Source: an uncultured Armatimonadota bacterium (GTDB taxonomy: Bacteria > Armatimonadota > Fimbriimonadia > Fimbriimonadales > Fimbriimonadaceae). Taken from it: a DNA stretch of 64,000 nt. Positions 1 through 7,727 of the stretch are shown here, in pieces. The position numbers were made by a program, and so were the translations under genes. The stretch is from the NCBI GenBank assembly GCA_903833215.1, contig CAILEM010000048.1, forward strand, positions 50,495-114,494, read 5' to 3'. Positions within the stretch are counted from its first letter, which is position 1; every line of letters begins with the position of its first letter. The notes under the pieces were generated by a model. The model ran no database searches. It had not been told where the DNA came from and worked only from the letters and a program-made list of their open reading frames with translations.

Positions 1-1
1 C

Positions 2-490
2 AGCTTAAGCAACCCAGAATCGAGCTACGATCCCCCCGCGACTCAAATTCAAGTGCAGCCCGGGAGTACGAACACGATTGCAGTCGTACGCAATCCCAAC
101 TCTCCGCTTGGCCCAGAACTCTACATCGCTGGAGTCCAAACACCCAATGCACTAGGGGGATATTCGGGGACCTCGGTGACGTTTAGCTCGCCCAGCGAGC
201 TCTTTAGCTATGACGGATACACAAGCGGTTACGAACTGATTGATTCATCGATCGACGGACAAGGAATTACTCAGCAGAGTTCAACTCAAGGATTGATCAA
301 CGGTTATGGAGTGACCATCGGTTTCTTTGGCGGTCGACTGTATGCATCCGATGGCAGCATTGTCGATCCTGCGTCGAAGACCCGGATCGGCCAATTCAAT
401 CTGTCGGGAGGAGGTAACACCTCTTCAGCCGCAATTTCGTTCACGGTCGATGTTAGCAACCACCGCGCATTTTTCCTTTCCAATAGCTGA
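2..490 (+). CDS. C-terminal part of a secreted repeat/propeller-like protein, cut by an IS
   Basis: The frame is open from the left edge, so the gene is 5'-partial; the GTG at 53 is only an internal codon. The visible 160 or so residues alternate short hydrophobic and Gly/Ser/Thr stretches. They include a segment FFGGRLYASDGSIVDPASKT followed by a strand ending in HRAFFLS, a pattern seen in surface proteins with YVTN or TIG-like propeller repeats. The last codons and the TGA stop at 488-490 lie inside the inverted repeat of the downstream IS, so the native C-terminus is probably lost. Function is unknown; a surface or periplasmic location is inferred from composition only. Confidence 0.5.
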   Translation, partial: SLSNPESSYDPPATQIQVQPGSTNTIAVVRNPNSPLGPELYIAGVQTPNALGGYSGTSVTFSSPSELFSYDGYTSGYELIDSSIDGQGITQQSSTQGLINGYGVTIGFFGGRLYASDGSIVDPASKTRIGQFNLSGGGNTSSAAISFTVDVSNHRAFFLSNS

Positions 491-500
491 GCCAATTTCA
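486..500 (+). repeat. IS left terminal inverted repeat
   Basis: This 15-bp arm matches the right end exactly in reverse complement. It also supplies the TGA stop (488-490) of the truncated upstream gene. Confidence 0.85.
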
Positions 501-682
501 AAACCCTCTTTAATTTGGCCTTGAGACCAGCCGGGAGGGAGCGATCAGCGCCGGTTGGATGTATGGAGGAGGTTGCTAAGCTGGTTTGGTCGATTGTTGA
601 CGTTTAGGTGCTGTAAGCAGGCGTATTCAAGTAGTCCCTGTGCTTTTGAGGGTTGCCTTTTGAGCTTTTTCTCGTAAGAATT

Positions 683-1798
683 TCAGATTCTCAAAATTCG
701 GAGGGCGAATATGGTCAGCACACCGAACATGAGATGGGCGTGGACCTTTGGGGCTCCTCGAACGAAGATGAAGTTGCCTCCGTGATTGTCCTTGAGGTCA
801 GAGTTAAATCTCTCGACCGTCGTTCGGTTCTCAAACCGTTTAGCCCGATCTGGAGTCATTTTAGAAGCGGGCTGGTCTTTGTGGTTTTTCTTGGGTGCGA
901 CGATTGCGACCTGGTCAAGAGCTTTGGCGGTACGCAGGATGGGCTCTCCCGGGTAGCCGCGGTCGAACAGGTTATAGAAGACTTGTCCGGTCCGCTCGGA
1001 GACCGCTTTCATCAAAGGGATCGCCCCAAGCGAATCGCTCATGCTCGCTGATGTAGTGAAGAATATCAAAGGAACTCCGCCGTCTCCCACGCTCACATGT
1101 CCCTTGTAGCCTCGCCAGTAGGATGGAAACCCCATTGAGCCGATCTTCACGCCGAAGTCACAAGCAGACGGAAACGCGGCAGCCGACTCTTGCCAGGTGC
1201 GAAGCTCTTGGAGTTCTTGTACCTTTGGAGGCAGGGGATACTCTTTGCGTCGCCGCTTACCTTGCTTGCGCTCGACCTTGGCTTTGGGCTTTGCCTTGGG
1301 CTTACGTACGGCTTGCTCACGCGCTGGCAACGCAGTTGAATCGTGAGAGACATGGTGAATGATGTCTTGACCAAGGTGGTGCCGCACATTCGCTTCTAAC
1401 GTCTGGTCCAAGACGCCTGAGATCGAAAACTCCTCCAGCGCACGGCTGAAAGTCGATTCGCTCGGTACACCTCCCGTGAATCCGCAGATGCGCCGAAGCC
1501 GAGAATCTACACCAAGACGTTCCACCAAGTCCTTGGTCGTTGGGATGTTCAAAACGGCTTTGGCAATAAACGCACGAGCAATCTGTTTCCGTGGAAGTTG
1601 GGGGCGACCAAATGGCAAACAAGTTTGCGTGACTCGCTCCTCAATGCGAACGACTTCTAAGACCATTGCAACCTGCTGATGAGAAGGAAGAAGAGGGCCT
1701 GTCTCCTCCTCCAAGTAGCCAAACAGAGATCTTTGCAAATCCAGCCAAAACCGTGCTAATCTCCATCCAAGCTCGGACGCGTCCTGATCTATTTTCAC
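683..1798 (-). CDS. IS transposase, DDE type (IS5/IS1182-like)
   Basis: The 371-residue protein catalyses transposition of the element that encloses it. Candidate catalytic residues are D153 (in SHDSTALPAR), D279 (in NLFDRGYPGE) and E329 (in TTVERFNSDLK), the spacing expected for DDE_Tnp_1-type enzymes. A very basic lysine/arginine stretch at residues 166-186 separates the first and second acidic blocks. The N-terminal 120 residues look like the DUF772-type helical DNA-binding domain, with FIAKAVLNIPTTKDLVERL. No frameshift or premature stop is visible, so the gene is probably functional. It fills most of the element and points toward the left end. Confidence 0.85.
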   Translation of the reverse strand: MKIDQDASELGWRLARFWLDLQRSLFGYLEEETGPLLPSHQQVAMVLEVVRIEERVTQTCLPFGRPQLPRKQIARAFIAKAVLNIPTTKDLVERLGVDSRLRRICGFTGGVPSESTFSRALEEFSISGVLDQTLEANVRHHLGQDIIHHVSHDSTALPAREQAVRKPKAKPKAKVERKQGKRRRKEYPLPPKVQELQELRTWQESAAAFPSACDFGVKIGSMGFPSYWRGYKGHVSVGDGGVPLIFFTTSASMSDSLGAIPLMKAVSERTGQVFYNLFDRGYPGEPILRTAKALDQVAIVAPKKNHKDQPASKMTPDRAKRFENRTTVERFNSDLKDNHGGNFIFVRGAPKVHAHLMFGVLTIFALRILRI

Positions 1799-1846
1799 AA
1801 AAATATGGACGTGCCGGGCCTACCTAAAGACCCCATTATCGACTTC

Positions 1847-1861
1847 TGAAATTGGCTCAGC
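1847..1861 (-). repeat. IS right terminal inverted repeat
   Basis: Exact reverse complement of bases 486-500. It is followed by TA, the proposed target duplication, and then directly by the 5' region of the glycosyltransferase gene. Confidence 0.85.
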
Positions 1862-1871
1862 TAAGGTAAGG

Positions 1872-3254
1872 TTGAAGATTGTCACGTTCCGTAGTCTCTT
1901 GGATTACTTTATGAACCGCAAAACCGAAGCCGATGAGTCACCGAAAATCGCCGTGATGGGGGTCTTCGCCAACTTAGATCGGGTGTATTCAGTTGCGGGA
2001 ATAGTAACCGATCAGTTGAAGCTGCTAACCGACGAGGGGCATAAGCTTGTCTTTTTGACAACCACGGATTTTAGGGACCAGGAGTTGATTCCCGTAGGCG
2101 TCGAAGTGAGGACGTACCCCAGGTTTACCGGCGCCGTACCCTTTCCGGAAGACAATTTGGATGCGTTCAATGTCTATGTCGCGGAAACCGGTGTTATCTT
2201 GGCTGAACTGCTCAAGGATTGTTCGATCTGCATCACCCACGACGTGATGTTTCTGCTCGACTACCTGCCGATCAACTGGGCTTTACGAACGGCGGCGGAA
2301 TCTCTGCCGGATCTGAGATTCCTACACTGGATCCATTCGGCGCCATTTGCGCGAGCGAAAGAGATCGAGTATCCCATCACCGGCTTTTACCAACCGTTGA
2401 AGAACTCGCAGTACGTTTACCTCAATCGAACGGATGTGTCACGCCTTGCGGAAATGGTTGGCGTCGCGGAAGGACTGGTCAGGCTTGTCCACAATCCCAT
2501 CGATTTGTGCGCCTACAAAAACGTCCATCCGCTTGCCCAAGAGATTCTCGAGAAGATTGATTACTTCATGGCGGACACGATCTGCATCTATCCCATCCGT
2601 TTGAATCCGGCAAAGCAGGCGGATAAGGTGATCAAATTGGTAGCCGCGTTGAAACAGCACGGACAAAGCGTTCGCTTGATTGTTTGCAACAGTTACAACA
2701 GCTTGGCGTGGAAGAAGAACGTCGACCCGGACGAGAAGTATCTCTCGGAGCTCAAGGAGACTGGCGAAAAATGGGGCCTCACCGAAACCGAGCTTATCTT
2801 CACCTCCAAATTCGAGAGCCAGTGGGCAAAGGAAGCTAATCACAACATGGAATTGGGTTTGCCGCGGGAGGCCATTTCAGGGCTAATGGCGGCAAGCGAT
2901 CTGTTTGTACTGCCTAGTTTGACGGAAGCATGCTCCCTGATCATGTTGGAGGCGGCAATCTCTAAGAACTTGGTCGTTTTGAACGAAGATTTGGAAAGTC
3001 TGCACGAATTCGGCGGACTTAAGAACGAGCCGACGGGTTCCCGGCGAGCCGTTTACATCCCGTTTGGAAACCTTTACCGGCCAATCGAGCAGTACAACCC
3101 CAGCGAACCCGAATGGTACGTGGAGTACGCGAGAGTCCTTATCGACATGCAGAGCCGGGACAAGGCCGTCCAGTTCTTCAAGTACGTTCGCAAGCGCCAC
3201 CATCCTAAGTGGATTTATCAGCATCAGATTCAGCCCCTGCTTGGCGACAAATGA
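1872..3254 (+). CDS. Glycosyltransferase, GT4-like (GT-B fold)
   Basis: The protein of about 460 residues has the layout of GT4 glycosyltransferases. An N-terminal domain contains a Rossmann-like start (IAVMGVFANLDRVYSVAGIV) and the C-terminal nucleotide-sugar domain carries an E-x7-E motif at E352 and E360, within SLTEACSLIMLEA. Such enzymes transfer a sugar from a nucleotide donor in cell-envelope glycan or exopolysaccharide synthesis; donor and acceptor cannot be told. The start is uncertain. TTG at 1872 lies right beside the IS end with AGGTAAGG directly before it, and ATG 1911 is an alternative without a clear ribosome site. If the true start or promoter lay further upstream, the IS has removed it. 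Confidence 0.8.
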   Translation: MKIVTFRSLLDYFMNRKTEADESPKIAVMGVFANLDRVYSVAGIVTDQLKLLTDEGHKLVFLTTTDFRDQELIPVGVEVRTYPRFTGAVPFPEDNLDAFNVYVAETGVILAELLKDCSICITHDVMFLLDYLPINWALRTAAESLPDLRFLHWIHSAPFARAKEIEYPITGFYQPLKNSQYVYLNRTDVSRLAEMVGVAEGLVRLVHNPIDLCAYKNVHPLAQEILEKIDYFMADTICIYPIRLNPAKQADKVIKLVAALKQHGQSVRLIVCNSYNSLAWKKNVDPDEKYLSELKETGEKWGLTETELIFTSKFESQWAKEANHNMELGLPREAISGLMAASDLFVLPSLTEACSLIMLEAAISKNLVVLNEDLESLHEFGGLKNEPTGSRRAVYIPFGNLYRPIEQYNPSEPEWYVEYARVLIDMQSRDKAVQFFKYVRKRHHPKWIYQHQIQPLLGDK

Positions 3255-3372
3255 ACTTGTCAACTAAGTCATTGCCTTCCCCGCAAAGATTTCTCAAATT
3301 ATCCAGATATTTAACCGGGTATTGCTGGTTTTGCCCCTATACTGGTTGTTATCGCGGTCCCCGGATTCAACA

Positions 3373-4395
3373 ATGGTCCCGAAACCGATTCTGGCTCCTA
3401 GCCTCCTTCTCTTAGTTGCCTGTGCTTCGCCGCAGGCCTCTCCCCCTTCGAACGTCGACACAAACTCTTGGATTACCCGAGCTGTTGCAATCTGTCGTGC
3501 GCGTGAGTCGGTCTATGACAGGGCCAGAATTGAGTTCAAAACCTGGACACCGTCCACCGGCGAAGGCCGGTTTATTTGTGAGAACTGGCCAGGCCGACTC
3601 AATCTCTGGGAAGTAGAAAAAGGAAACCGCCGGTTAATCCTCAAATGCGAAGAGGGAAAGGTCTGGACAACGATGCCGGGCGCTATGAATGAGGGTCGCT
3701 TCGCCCTTTACTACGGAACGGAAGATCAAGGAAAAATCTCCCAAGTCTCGTCCATTATCCTCAACCCGCTCGTAACCGGGTGCCTGCTGGCGCCGGGCGT
3801 TACCGCTATGAGTCGTGCAATCTCAAGCGTGAAAGGTGCCAATGCAGAGGTCTCCGCTGGCCGCCTCACCTGCAATTTCACGCCATCGCCCGGGCTCTTT
3901 CCCAGGCAAACCCATTATCAACTTGAGCTTCCGTCAAATGGCGGTCCAGGCATCGTCACCTTTACGATTTCGACGGTGGGACTGCCTTCGCGCAAATACG
4001 TCAGCCGGTACTCGATCGACGGAAGGTTAAGCGGCAATGAACTTGAGGTGTCCGGTGGAAAATCGACAATCCTGTCCAAGGTCGAAATCCTCTCAGTTAC
4101 CAAAATGGCTGAGCCGCCGGCTCGATTGACGATGACCCACGGCCACCCATACTACGACACGGTCGTTCAAACGTACAGATATTGGGGCCTAAAGGCTGTC
4201 TTCCAAACCAAAGAAGCAGAAAAGGTCTTGGCTGCGGCGAAGTTAAAGAAGCAGCTTACTTTGTCCAACGAGACGGCAAACCTCAATTGTGGCCAAGAGT
4301 CCCTTTACTACCTTTCGAAGTTTATCGGCAAGCAGGGACTTGACGTAGACCAAAATCCGGCACCATTTGGGACGACCCTTGGCGACGTGGCTTAA
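3373..4395 (+). CDS. Lipoprotein with LolA-like N-terminal part and the start of a C39-peptidase-like domain (broken by TAA)
   Basis: From ATG 3373 the protein begins with a lipoprotein signal peptide and lipobox (LLLLVAC, lipidated Cys17). Residues 30-270 are rich in beta strands and recall the LolA/DUF2092 lipoprotein-carrier fold, though this assignment is weak. Near the end is NCGQESLYYLSKFIG, the catalytic-cysteine helix of C39-type peptidases, with Cys306. The frame stops at TAA 4393-4395 in the middle of that domain, and the next 76 codons continue it (see the following feature). C39 peptidases cleave after Gly-Gly in leader peptides. Here the enzyme would be a lipoprotein rather than fused to an ABC transporter, and it heads an operon that also encodes a Gly-Gly-containing cysteine-rich product. 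As it stands the peptidase is truncated. Confidence 0.75.
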   Translation: MVPKPILAPSLLLLVACASPQASPPSNVDTNSWITRAVAICRARESVYDRARIEFKTWTPSTGEGRFICENWPGRLNLWEVEKGNRRLILKCEEGKVWTTMPGAMNEGRFALYYGTEDQGKISQVSSIILNPLVTGCLLAPGVTAMSRAISSVKGANAEVSAGRLTCNFTPSPGLFPRQTHYQLELPSNGGPGIVTFTISTVGLPSRKYVSRYSIDGRLSGNELEVSGGKSTILSKVEILSVTKMAEPPARLTMTHGHPYYDTVVQTYRYWGLKAVFQTKEAEKVLAAAKLKKQLTLSNETANLNCGQESLYYLSKFIGKQGLDVDQNPAPFGTTLGDVA

Positions 4396-4626
4396 TTAGG
4401 CAGATCTAAAGGGTGGGACTGCCAAATTCTTCGATATGCGACCAGTGACTTGAGCTCCGTGGAGTTGCCCGCACTTTTCTCGGTCTCGCCGTCACACTTC
4501 GTCGTCGTTACGTCCCGAGATAGAGAAGGATATCTCCTCATAAGTCCTCCGTACGCCGTGCAAAGGCTAACGGCGGACAACCTCCAAGCGGTTTGGTCCG
4601 GATACGTGATGAGGATTCTCAATTGA
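4396..4626 (+). pseudogene. In-frame continuation of the C39-like domain after the TAA stop
   Basis: Reading on in the same frame after TAA 4393-4395 gives 76 codons that complete a C39 fold. The first part reads LGRSKGWDCQILRY and the catalytic histidine is in SPSHFVVV (CAC at 4495-4497). A strand YLLISPP follows where the family usually has Asp-Pro, and then NLQAVWSGYVMRI. The frame ends at TGA 4624-4626, overlapping the TTG start of the next gene (4623), as expected for an intact operon. One substitution in the TAA codon would restore a 416-residue protein. The third catalytic position appears to be Ser rather than Asp/Asn, which needs checking. Confidence 0.7.
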
Positions 4627-5525
4627 AGGCAAAAGCTCTAGTTTGGCCCATATTGGCGTTTTGCGTCGGATGTGTCGGGATGGTTGTCGCGACACGGTTG
4701 CACGCAAATCCAAGCGGGATGGTGAGAAGAGAATTCGGAACTGTGCCCCCGCTGAAAGATCTGGTCTTCAAGACCGCAGTGAACAACCCGAACAGTTTTC
4801 CGCTGATCTTGGAGGGCTTTGATAAGGCTTGCGGATTGAGGGTCACCGTCGATGGCGGCGGGATCGTCCCCCCGAAAGGGAGGGTCGAAATGACGCTGAC
4901 CGCTCGGACCAACACACTCGCCGGCCCAGGCGGAGCAACCTTCGAACTTACCGAGAATAAGCTTGGAAAACGAACAGTTGTCCCTTACGTCCTCTCGTGG
5001 CTGGTCGCGCCACATCCTTCCCTGTCTCAAGGTGAGATCTGGTTCTCAGGCGACGATGTTTCTCCCAAAGTGCTCCAGTTGATGAACGCCGACAGTGGAG
5101 ACCGAGTCCTGTCTGTCCACGCGCCAAGCTGTTATTCAATTAGCGTGGAAAAAGAAGGAGTTACTGTGACTCCTTCCACCAAGTTTGAGGATCTCGTGCC
5201 GGGAACCTTGGAGGTCGCGCTGCAAACCAGTGTCGGACCGGTCAACCTTTCGATACCCATTGATCGGGTGCCCATCCGCAGCAACGCAGTAAGTCCCGGC
5301 TACATCTTCCTTACTCCCGGAGAGACCAAGCTGGCGCAATTTGATCACGGAGATGAGACCTGGAAGGTTGAAAAGCAAGGACCCTACGCGACGGCTGAGA
5401 TCCGCGGGAACACGATCACAGTAAAGGGTGGTCGCGCCGGAGACGATCATGAAGCGGCGATCTTCTTCCGCAGCTCCAAGGGTCAAACAGCGGAGTTGCA
5501 CGCGTTTGTTGAAGGCTCCAAGTGA
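4623..5525 (+). CDS. Membrane-anchored DUF1573-like protein
   Basis: The TTG at 4623 is preferred because GAGG lies 8 to 9 bases upstream and the start overlaps the stop of the preceding frame. The 300-residue product has one N-terminal membrane segment (residues 5-22) and is otherwise extracytoplasmic. Residues 45-115 resemble DUF1573, an immunoglobulin-like domain: NPNSFPLILEGFDKACGL, a glycine-rich GGGIVPPKG turn, then strands. Two further beta-rich segments follow. DUF1573 proteins occur beside secretion and maturation genes in several phyla but have no established biochemical role. The stop overlaps the GTG start of the VKOR-DsbA gene by 4 bases (GTGA), showing translational coupling. 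Confidence 0.7.
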   Translation: MKAKALVWPILAFCVGCVGMVVATRLHANPSGMVRREFGTVPPLKDLVFKTAVNNPNSFPLILEGFDKACGLRVTVDGGGIVPPKGRVEMTLTARTNTLAGPGGATFELTENKLGKRTVVPYVLSWLVAPHPSLSQGEIWFSGDDVSPKVLQLMNADSGDRVLSVHAPSCYSISVEKEGVTVTPSTKFEDLVPGTLEVALQTSVGPVNLSIPIDRVPIRSNAVSPGYIFLTPGETKLAQFDHGDETWKVEKQGPYATAEIRGNTITVKGGRAGDDHEAAIFFRSSKGQTAELHAFVEGSK

Positions 5526-6478
5526 AAATAGCCCGTTCCCTTGTTCTCGGCCTCCTTGGGATCTTTCTGATCTTGGCGTTCTGCGACCACTTCGGGATCG
5601 GATCATTAACTTGCGGTGAAGGTTGCTCCGCCGCGACATCCGGATGGTTTGGATCGTTCGTGTTGGTTTTAGGCGCGGTTGCGCAGGGCGGATTAGTCTA
5701 TTTGTTGGTCACGAACAAGGACCACGAGTTCAAAATCTTCTCCGGAATATGCGCTGCCGGCGGAGTTGCGCTCATCGGTCTGATGATCTTCTCCTTTCAC
5801 TCGGTCTGTCAGACTTGTGCAGGATTTGACGTGACGATGCTCATTCTATGGGTGTCAAATTGGTGGTCCGGAAAGGCGAAGTTCGCGCTGATCCCGACAG
5901 CATTGATCCTTTCCGTCCTACCCGGCATTGTGCTCTTTGAAAGGTTCGCACCCAAATCGGCGGCTGCGAACGAATCTCCCGACATCGCAAGGTACGAGGG
6001 AGAGACCCTTGATCCGATGCGCACCAACCTCATCGTCTTCGCAGACCCTAATTGCCTTCATTGCCGAAAGCTTGTTGAAAAGCTACTTGCCAATAACAAG
6101 CAATACCAAGTGTTTGATCGCTGGGTGGTGTTTGAGCCACCGATGGAAAGCGGAAGACGCGTCGCTGCAATTATCGCTGCTTTACAATCCCGCGGTGACC
6201 GTTTTGCAACACCCTTGCTGCGCGATCTTTCGTCGTCGCAAGGTGAGTTTACGGATCATCAACTCGTCACTTTTGCCGAGAACATCGGCATCTCCGAAAA
6301 AATGAAAGCGATGCTTGTGAATCTTCCGCAGGACGGTGTAAATCGGCTAATGGAAGACGCCAAGAGCGCATCGCAGTGCAGGATCACCAAGGTACCTGCC
6401 GTTTACTTAATATTAGGAGAAGGTGGTTCAGGTAAAGGCTGGAACATCGTGCCTGACGATCAAGTTGTTAGCGAATAG
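5522..6478 (+). CDS. VKOR-DsbA fusion, disulfide-bond-forming membrane oxidoreductase
   Basis: The 318-residue protein has about four to five membrane helices followed by a thioredoxin-fold domain. The helical part has the VKOR cysteine layout: a loop pair C31/C35 (TCGEGCSAATSGWFG) and a redox CQTC motif at C96-C99 at a helix end. The soluble part carries a DsbA-like active site DPNCLHC (C178/C181) and a cis-proline loop KVPA near residue 297. VKOR homologues reoxidise a thioredoxin-like partner with quinone, and fusions to that partner are known in bacteria. It should introduce disulfides into exported proteins, and the next gene encodes a product with eight cysteines. It starts with GTG overlapping the DUF1573 gene. 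Confidence 0.85.
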   Translation: MKIARSLVLGLLGIFLILAFCDHFGIGSLTCGEGCSAATSGWFGSFVLVLGAVAQGGLVYLLVTNKDHEFKIFSGICAAGGVALIGLMIFSFHSVCQTCAGFDVTMLILWVSNWWSGKAKFALIPTALILSVLPGIVLFERFAPKSAAANESPDIARYEGETLDPMRTNLIVFADPNCLHCRKLVEKLLANNKQYQVFDRWVVFEPPMESGRRVAAIIAALQSRGDRFATPLLRDLSSSQGEFTDHQLVTFAENIGISEKMKAMLVNLPQDGVNRLMEDAKSASQCRITKVPAVYLILGEGGSGKGWNIVPDDQVVSE

Positions 6479-6500
6479 CGATCGACAAGGAAATTGACAA

Positions 6501-6911
6501 ATGAAGAAGTCTATGAACGTCTTCAGCGCCTTGGGCGCTGGGTTGGTAGTGGGTGCCGGAATGATGGTGGGTGCAGCGAATATGCATTCGCGTCCACAAG
6601 TGGTAGGCGACAAAGAGGCTGGCAAGGTCAAGGGGGGAGACATATTCTCCGCCTGCAGCTTCCCTACCTGCAACTCATACGGAACCTGCAGTACCGGATT
6701 TGGCGGTGAATACTATTCAGACCCGGTCAGCACTACAAAGAGCTGTACGGCTGCCTCATACCCTTACTGCGGCGATCAGCCGAAGAAGGTGACTTGCGTT
6801 TACCAGGTGTACTCTGATAGATTGTGCACTGTTCATAGCGGTACGCAGTCGATAACCAGTCCCTACTGCGCACTCCTGACGGCTACTGCAACGTCAACTG
6901 TAGCAGGCTAA
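6501..6911 (+). CDS. Small exported cysteine-rich protein with a Gly-Gly leader motif
   Basis: The 136-residue product starts at ATG 6501, with AAGGA about 10 bases upstream. Residues 1-5 are basic, 8-27 hydrophobic and alanine/glycine rich (a signal or anchor segment), and 35-46 form a charged stretch ending in KVKGG. The 90 residues after Gly45-Gly46 contain eight cysteines (52, 57, 63, 82, 90, 99, 109, 123), many Ser/Thr/Tyr and few charges. This fits a mature peptide with up to four disulfides. Neighbouring genes supply a disulfide-forming enzyme and a C39-like peptidase of the class that cuts after Gly-Gly. I do not recognise the family. Toxin, signal or surface-structural roles are all possible. 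Confidence 0.75.
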   Translation: MKKSMNVFSALGAGLVVGAGMMVGAANMHSRPQVVGDKEAGKVKGGDIFSACSFPTCNSYGTCSTGFGGEYYSDPVSTTKSCTAASYPYCGDQPKKVTCVYQVYSDRLCTVHSGTQSITSPYCALLTATATSTVAG

Positions 6912-6971
6912 TTAGCAGTGGGCTTTGACAAAACTTCGTTCCGCTCAAGGCCCAGGTGCTCGCTGGACAAC

Positions 6972-7628
6972 ATGATGATTAAACAGAACCCACAAATAGG
7001 AGCTAGTCGAGCCTTTACGTTGATTGAGCTCATGGTAGTAATGGCGATTATTGCCATACTTGCCTCTATCTTGATGCCGGTCTTTGCCAGCGCTCTCGAA
7101 CGTGGCAAGCAGGCGTCGTGCCTGGAGAATCTCCATCAATTAGATCTCTCAATAACCCTTTACTCAAATGATTCGGATGGATTTGCTCCATGCTATACGT
7201 CGAACGAACTGTTTCTTTCTAACGGCGGTCCGCTGCCTTCGAACTCCGATGATCCGAAGCTGCTTACACAAGTCATAAATCCGTATCTAAAGTCGAAGCA
7301 GGCTTGGTTCTGCCCAAGCGATAGGATGGTGAGCAAGCCTGTTTTCTATCTCGGAATCGTCCACACCTACATGAGCTACAACGTAGTTACATTCGATCCC
7401 GTTGACCGCGGCGGATTACCTCATTTGAACCTCGATTCGGCGCCTACCGGCAAATTCCTCGTTGGCGACGCGGTCGCCCCATTGTTCGACTCCGATTCGG
7501 TGTTCGTTACCGGCGAACCCCCGTATCCATCGCTTTCCAACCACGGTGCCACGATTTCCCAATACGTTAATGTTGGAGGTTCAGCTTTGCGTGTGAGCCC
7601 ACGATTCCTTTCAGGCGCGTTGTACTAA
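6972..7628 (+). CDS. Prepilin-like protein (type II secretion/type IV pilin N-terminus)
   Basis: From ATG 6972 the protein has a short positively charged leader and the type IV pilin signature SRAFTLIELMVVMAIIAILA, with Glu at position 5 after the presumed cleavage between Ala and Phe. This is followed by an amphipathic helix and a globular domain of roughly 170 residues with several Asp/Asn-rich turns (LYSNDSDGF) and a WFCP segment. This is the DUF1559-like type common in Planctomycetes and Armatimonadota. An upstream GTG at 6918 is an alternative start. It follows the cysteine-rich gene by about 60 bases in the same direction, so it may belong to the same transcript. Prepilin peptidase processing and a role in a pseudopilus or surface fibre are inferred from family knowledge. 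Confidence 0.75.
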   Translation: MMIKQNPQIGASRAFTLIELMVVMAIIAILASILMPVFASALERGKQASCLENLHQLDLSITLYSNDSDGFAPCYTSNELFLSNGGPLPSNSDDPKLLTQVINPYLKSKQAWFCPSDRMVSKPVFYLGIVHTYMSYNVVTFDPVDRGGLPHLNLDSAPTGKFLVGDAVAPLFDSDSVFVTGEPPYPSLSNHGATISQYVNVGGSALRVSPRFLSGALY

Positions 7629-7727
7629 TCATCAGAGCGTGTAGATTGATTGCTGCTTTCAGCGGAGCCGTTTTTCACAACGCACGGCCATGGATCAACT
7701 CGCAGTATTACTAAGGAGCCATTCAGA

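Larger units (their letters stand above)
486..1861. mobile_element. Complete insertion sequence with perfect 15-bp terminal inverted repeats
   Basis: The left end GCTGAGCCAATTTCA (486-500) and the right end TGAAATTGGCTCAGC (1847-1861) are exact reverse complements. They are flanked by TA on both sides (484-485 and 1862-1863), consistent with a 2-bp TA target duplication. The element is 1376 bp and carries one DDE transposase on the minus strand. Intact ends and an intact transposase suggest a recent insertion. The family is probably IS5/IS1182-like, judged from the protein. Confidence 0.85.
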
